Origin: Blautia_A aquisgranensis | Lineage (GTDB): Bacteria > Bacillota > Clostridia > Lachnospirales > Lachnospiraceae | Length of the DNA: 64,000 nt | Direction: 5' to 3' | Assembly: GCF_040096615.1 (NCBI RefSeq) | Contig: NZ_JBBMEJ010000002.1 | Location: 186,001 to 250,000, forward strand | Shown here: positions 62,301-64,000 of the stretch, piece after piece | Numbering within the stretch: the stretch's first letter is position 1 | How the letters are laid out: every line of letters begins with the position of its first letter | Notes under the pieces: generated by a model | Told to the model about the DNA's origin: nothing | Databases searched by the model: none | The model's input: the letters and a program-made list of their open reading frames with translations, nothing else | Position numbers and translations under genes: made by a program

Positions 62301-63221
62301 CCTCTGGGTGTACCTTCCCGAATGAATATCGGACAGGTCCTGGAGATCCATTTAAGTCTTGCTGCCAAAGCACTTGGCTTTAATATTGCAACACCTGTAT
62401 TCGATGGCGCCAACGAGGTTGATATCCAGGATACTCTGGAGCTTGCCAACGATTACGTTAATACGGAAGACTTCGAGGAATTCCGTGAGAAATATAAAGA
62501 CATTCTTGCACCGGATGTTATGCAGTACCTTGACGAGAACAAGGCTCACAGAGCACTCTGGAAGGGCGTTCCGATTTCCAGAGACGGTAAGGTAAGACTT
62601 CGTGACGGACGTACAGGAGAGTACTTTGACAGTCCTGTAACAATCGGTCACATGCACTACCTGAAACTGCATCATCTGGTAGACGATAAGATCCATGCAC
62701 GTTCCACAGGTCCATACTCCCTGGTAACACAGCAGCCTCTGGGTGGTAAAGCTCAGTTTGGTGGACAGCGTTTCGGAGAGATGGAGGTTTGGGCACTGGA
62801 GGCATATGGTGCTTCCTACACACTGCAGGAGATCCTGACAGTGAAGTCTGATGATGTGATCGGACGTGTTAAGACCTATGAAGCAATCATCAAAGGTGAC
62901 AACATTCCTGAGCCGGGTATTCCGGAGTCCTTCAAAGTACTTCTTAAAGAGCTCCAGTCTCTTGGTCTGGATGTTCGTGTGCTCAGCGAGGACGGATCAG
63001 AGGTACACATCATGGAGACTTCTGATTATGGAGATACTGATCTTCGTCACGTTATCGAGGGCGATTCCAGAGGACGCAGAGATGAGGAGTACTTTGGTAA
63101 GCACGGCTACACCAAGCAGGAGTTCAGCGGTGAAGAGCTTGTCAATGTAGAAGAAGATGAGGACATGGAAGAAGACGATGACATGATCGAATTCGAAGAG
63201 TCCTTTGATGATGAGGAATAA
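59364..63221 (+). CDS. rpoB: DNA-directed RNA polymerase subunit beta
   Basis: This 1285-aa beta subunit is complete. The rifampicin region reads FFGSSQLSQFMDQNNPLGELTHK..., wild-type at the usual resistance positions (Q, D, H and S homologues present). The region GDKMAGRHGNKGVVS near residue 950 and the C-terminal GGKAQFGGQRFGEMEVWALEAYGA are intact. An acidic tail of about 25 residues (NVEEDEDMEEDDDMIEFEE) ends it. Its own promoter and the intervening gene mean it is not simply read through from rplL. It is followed 17 bases later by rpoC. Confidence 0.98.
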   Translation: MEKNRIRSVKTGKSMRMSYQRQKEVLEMPNLIEVQKDSYQWFLDEGLKEVFDDISPIADYGGKLSLEFIDFTYDEKDAKYSIEQCKERDVTYAAPLKVRVRLINKETEEINEHEIFMGDLPLMTATGTFVINGAERVIVSQLVRSPGIYYAIAHDKLGKRLFSSTVIPNRGAWLEYETDSNDVFYVRVDRTRKVPITVLIRALGIGTNAEIIDLFGEEPKILASFTKDTSTNYQEGLLELYKKIRPGEPLAVESAESLIMAMFFDPRRYDLAKVGRYKFNKKLHFNKRIVGHKLSQDVVDTTTGEILAEAETLVTKELADTLQNSAVPYVWIQGEEREIKVLSSLMVDIRHYLPELENPKSLGVTELVYYPVLEKILEENDTFEDRCEAIKRDIHDLIPKHITKEDILASINYNMHLEYGLGNDDDIDHLGNRRIRAVGELLQNQYRIGLSRLERVVRERMTTQDTESISPQSLINIKPVTAAVKEFFGSSQLSQFMDQNNPLGELTHKRRLSALGPGGLSRDRAGFEVRDVHYSHYGRMCPIETPEGPNIGLINSLASYARINQYGFVEAPYRKIDKSDPSNPRVTDEVVYMTADEEDNYHVAQANEPLDEEGHFIHKNVSGRYREETQEYEQHMFDYMDVSPRMVFSVATALIPFLQNDDANRALMGSNMQRQAVPLLTTEAPVVGTGMETKTAVDSGVCVVARKAGTVLRSTSTDITIKNDDGTKDDYHLTKFMRSNQSNCYNQRPIVFQGEHVEAGQVIADGPSTSNGELALGKNPLIGFMTWEGYNYEDAVLLSERLVQNDVYTSVHIEEYEAESRDTKLGPEEITRDVPGVGDDALKDLDERGIIRIGAEVRAGDILVGKVTPKGETELTAEERLLRAIFGEKAREVRDTSLKVPHGEYGIIVDAKVFTRENGDELSPGVNQAVRIYIAQKRKISVGDKMAGRHGNKGVVSRVLPVEDMPFLPNGRPLDIVLNPLGVPSRMNIGQVLEIHLSLAAKALGFNIATPVFDGANEVDIQDTLELANDYVNTEDFEEFREKYKDILAPDVMQYLDENKAHRALWKGVPISRDGKVRLRDGRTGEYFDSPVTIGHMHYLKLHHLVDDKIHARSTGPYSLVTQQPLGGKAQFGGQRFGEMEVWALEAYGASYTLQEILTVKSDDVIGRVKTYEAIIKGDNIPEPGIPESFKVLLKELQSLGLDVRVLSEDGSEVHIMETSDYGDTDLRHVIEGDSRGRRDEEYFGKHGYTKQEFSGEELVNVEEDEDMEEDDDMIEFEESFDDEE

Positions 63222-63238
63222 GAAAGGGGAAAGAATAC

Positions 63239-64000
63239 ATGGCAGAAACAACGAACGCCAATGAAACATATCAGCCAATGACTTTCGATGCCATCAAGAT
63301 CGGACTGGCGTCCCCTGAGAAGATCAGAGAGTGGTCACACGGTGAGGTTTTAAAACCTGAAACAATCAACTACAGAACCTTGAAGCCTGAGAAGGACGGT
63401 CTTTTCTGCGAAAGAATTTTCGGACCGAGCAAGGACTGGGAGTGCCACTGTGGAAAGTACAAAAAAATTCGCTATAAAGGCGTTGTCTGCGACAGATGTG
63501 GTGTTGAAGTAACCAAATCTGCCGTTCGTAGAGAGCGTATGGGACACATCGAGCTTGCAGCTCCTGTATCTCATATCTGGTACTTCAAAGGAATTCCGTC
63601 CCGTATGGGTCTGATCCTTGACATTTCTCCGAGAACACTGGAGAAAGTGCTTTACTTTGCCAACTATATCGTTCTGGATCCTGCTGATTCAGGCCTTATG
63701 TACAAACAGGTACTCACCGAGCGTGAGTACCAGGAAGCACGTGAGTCCTATGGCGAAGGCTTCCGTGTAGGTATGGGTGCCGAGTCCATCATGGAGCTCC
63801 TCAAAGCTATCGATCTTGAGAAAGATTCCGCAGAGCTGAAGGCAGAGCTTGTTGATGCAACAGGACAGAAACGTGCAAGAATCATCAAACGTCTTGAGGT
63901 TGTGGAATCCTTCCGTGAGTCCGGCAACCGTCCTGAGTGGATGATCATGACCGTTATTCCGGTTATCCCGCCAGATCTTCGTCCTATGGTACAGCTGGAC
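63239..64000 (+). CDS. rpoC: DNA-directed RNA polymerase subunit beta' (start only)
   Basis: The gene begins at ATG 63239 with AAGGGGAAAG upstream and runs off the window after 254 codons. The N-terminal zinc ribbon is visible (CHCGKY and CDRCGVEV). IKIGLASPEKIREWSHGEV, FCERIFGPSKDWEC and RRERMGHIELAAPVSHIWYFK match RpoC. It is co-transcribed with rpoB. Confidence 0.97.
   Translation, partial: MAETTNANETYQPMTFDAIKIGLASPEKIREWSHGEVLKPETINYRTLKPEKDGLFCERIFGPSKDWECHCGKYKKIRYKGVVCDRCGVEVTKSAVRRERMGHIELAAPVSHIWYFKGIPSRMGLILDISPRTLEKVLYFANYIVLDPADSGLMYKQVLTEREYQEARESYGEGFRVGMGAESIMELLKAIDLEKDSAELKAELVDATGQKRARIIKRLEVVESFRESGNRPEWMIMTVIPVIPPDLRPMVQLD

Noticed and set aside
60924..62351. 475-codon open frame on the minus strand inside rpoB
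   Set aside because: It is antisense to the strongly conserved rpoB, has no ribosome binding site and no family similarity. Codon bias of rpoB explains the open frame.
1..64000. CRISPR arrays, tRNA or rRNA genes
   Set aside because: No regularly spaced repeats of suitable length, and no cloverleaf or rRNA sequence, were recognised on either strand by eye.

Overview
The window looks like a chromosome segment of a low-to-mid GC, anaerobic gut Firmicute, most likely a Lachnospiraceae relative (Blautia/Ruminococcus/Dorea type). The basis is an electron-bifurcating Etf with an oxidase, a 2-hydroxyacyl-CoA dehydratase-like pair, GH31 and GH51 glycosidases, a TPP-controlled thiW-thiM-thiE salvage operon, a DUF6472 protein, and rplJ-rplL-rpoB-rpoC with Gram-positive promoters, terminators and strong AGGAGG ribosome binding sites. 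No tRNA, rRNA or CRISPR array was seen. LAYOUT. 1-7351: the right end of an AT-rich integrated element. It holds the C-terminal part of a Mob-like protein, tnpV, then a tightly packed block: consensus promoter, structured non-coding RNA, a 52-aa cationic peptide gene, an XRE regulator, a retron-type reverse transcriptase (NAxxH and VTG hallmarks), a BsuBI/PstI-type methylase and endonuclease, a DUF6414-like protein and a PIN-like nuclease. The element stops at about 7352, where the last 17 codons of an EF-Tu gene plus its terminator resume, so it sits in the 3' end of a tuf gene. 7580-15600: a complete Wadjet (JetABCD) operon between two copies of a 29-bp direct repeat. 15607-29791: an EEP-family protein, an etfB-etfA-FAD oxidase-transporter operon, a GGDEF protein, a secreted CHAP/ricin/Ig-like/LRR protein, an ECF sigma/anti-sigma pair, a decayed oxidoreductase, an ArsC-like protein and yitT, and then a HepT/MntA (HEPN-MNT) toxin-antitoxin pair lodged in the yitT 3' end between two identical 28-bp copies of that end. 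29803-43314: purine permease, LacI regulator, a deleted sugar ABC transporter locus with a surviving GH31 gene, small proteins, the dehydratase/activase pair behind a structured leader, GH51 and an aldo/keto reductase. 43315-55156: thiamin salvage with one good TPP riboswitch and a second TPP-like element, a SNF2/SWIM helicase, a lipoprotein, an SNF-family transporter with a structured leader, ApbE, a HAD phosphatase and upp. 55182-64000: L10 leader, rplJ, rplL, a large secreted beta-helix protein, rpoB and the start of rpoC. HOW IT FITS TOGETHER. The defence genes come in three separate insertions, each with a readable boundary: retron/RM/PIN at tuf, Wadjet at a 29-bp repeat, and HepT/MntA at the yitT end. 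The most novel-looking unit is the retron-like block, where RNA, small peptide, XRE, RT, methylase and endonuclease appear to form one transcription unit with a perfect palindrome just upstream of its promoter.
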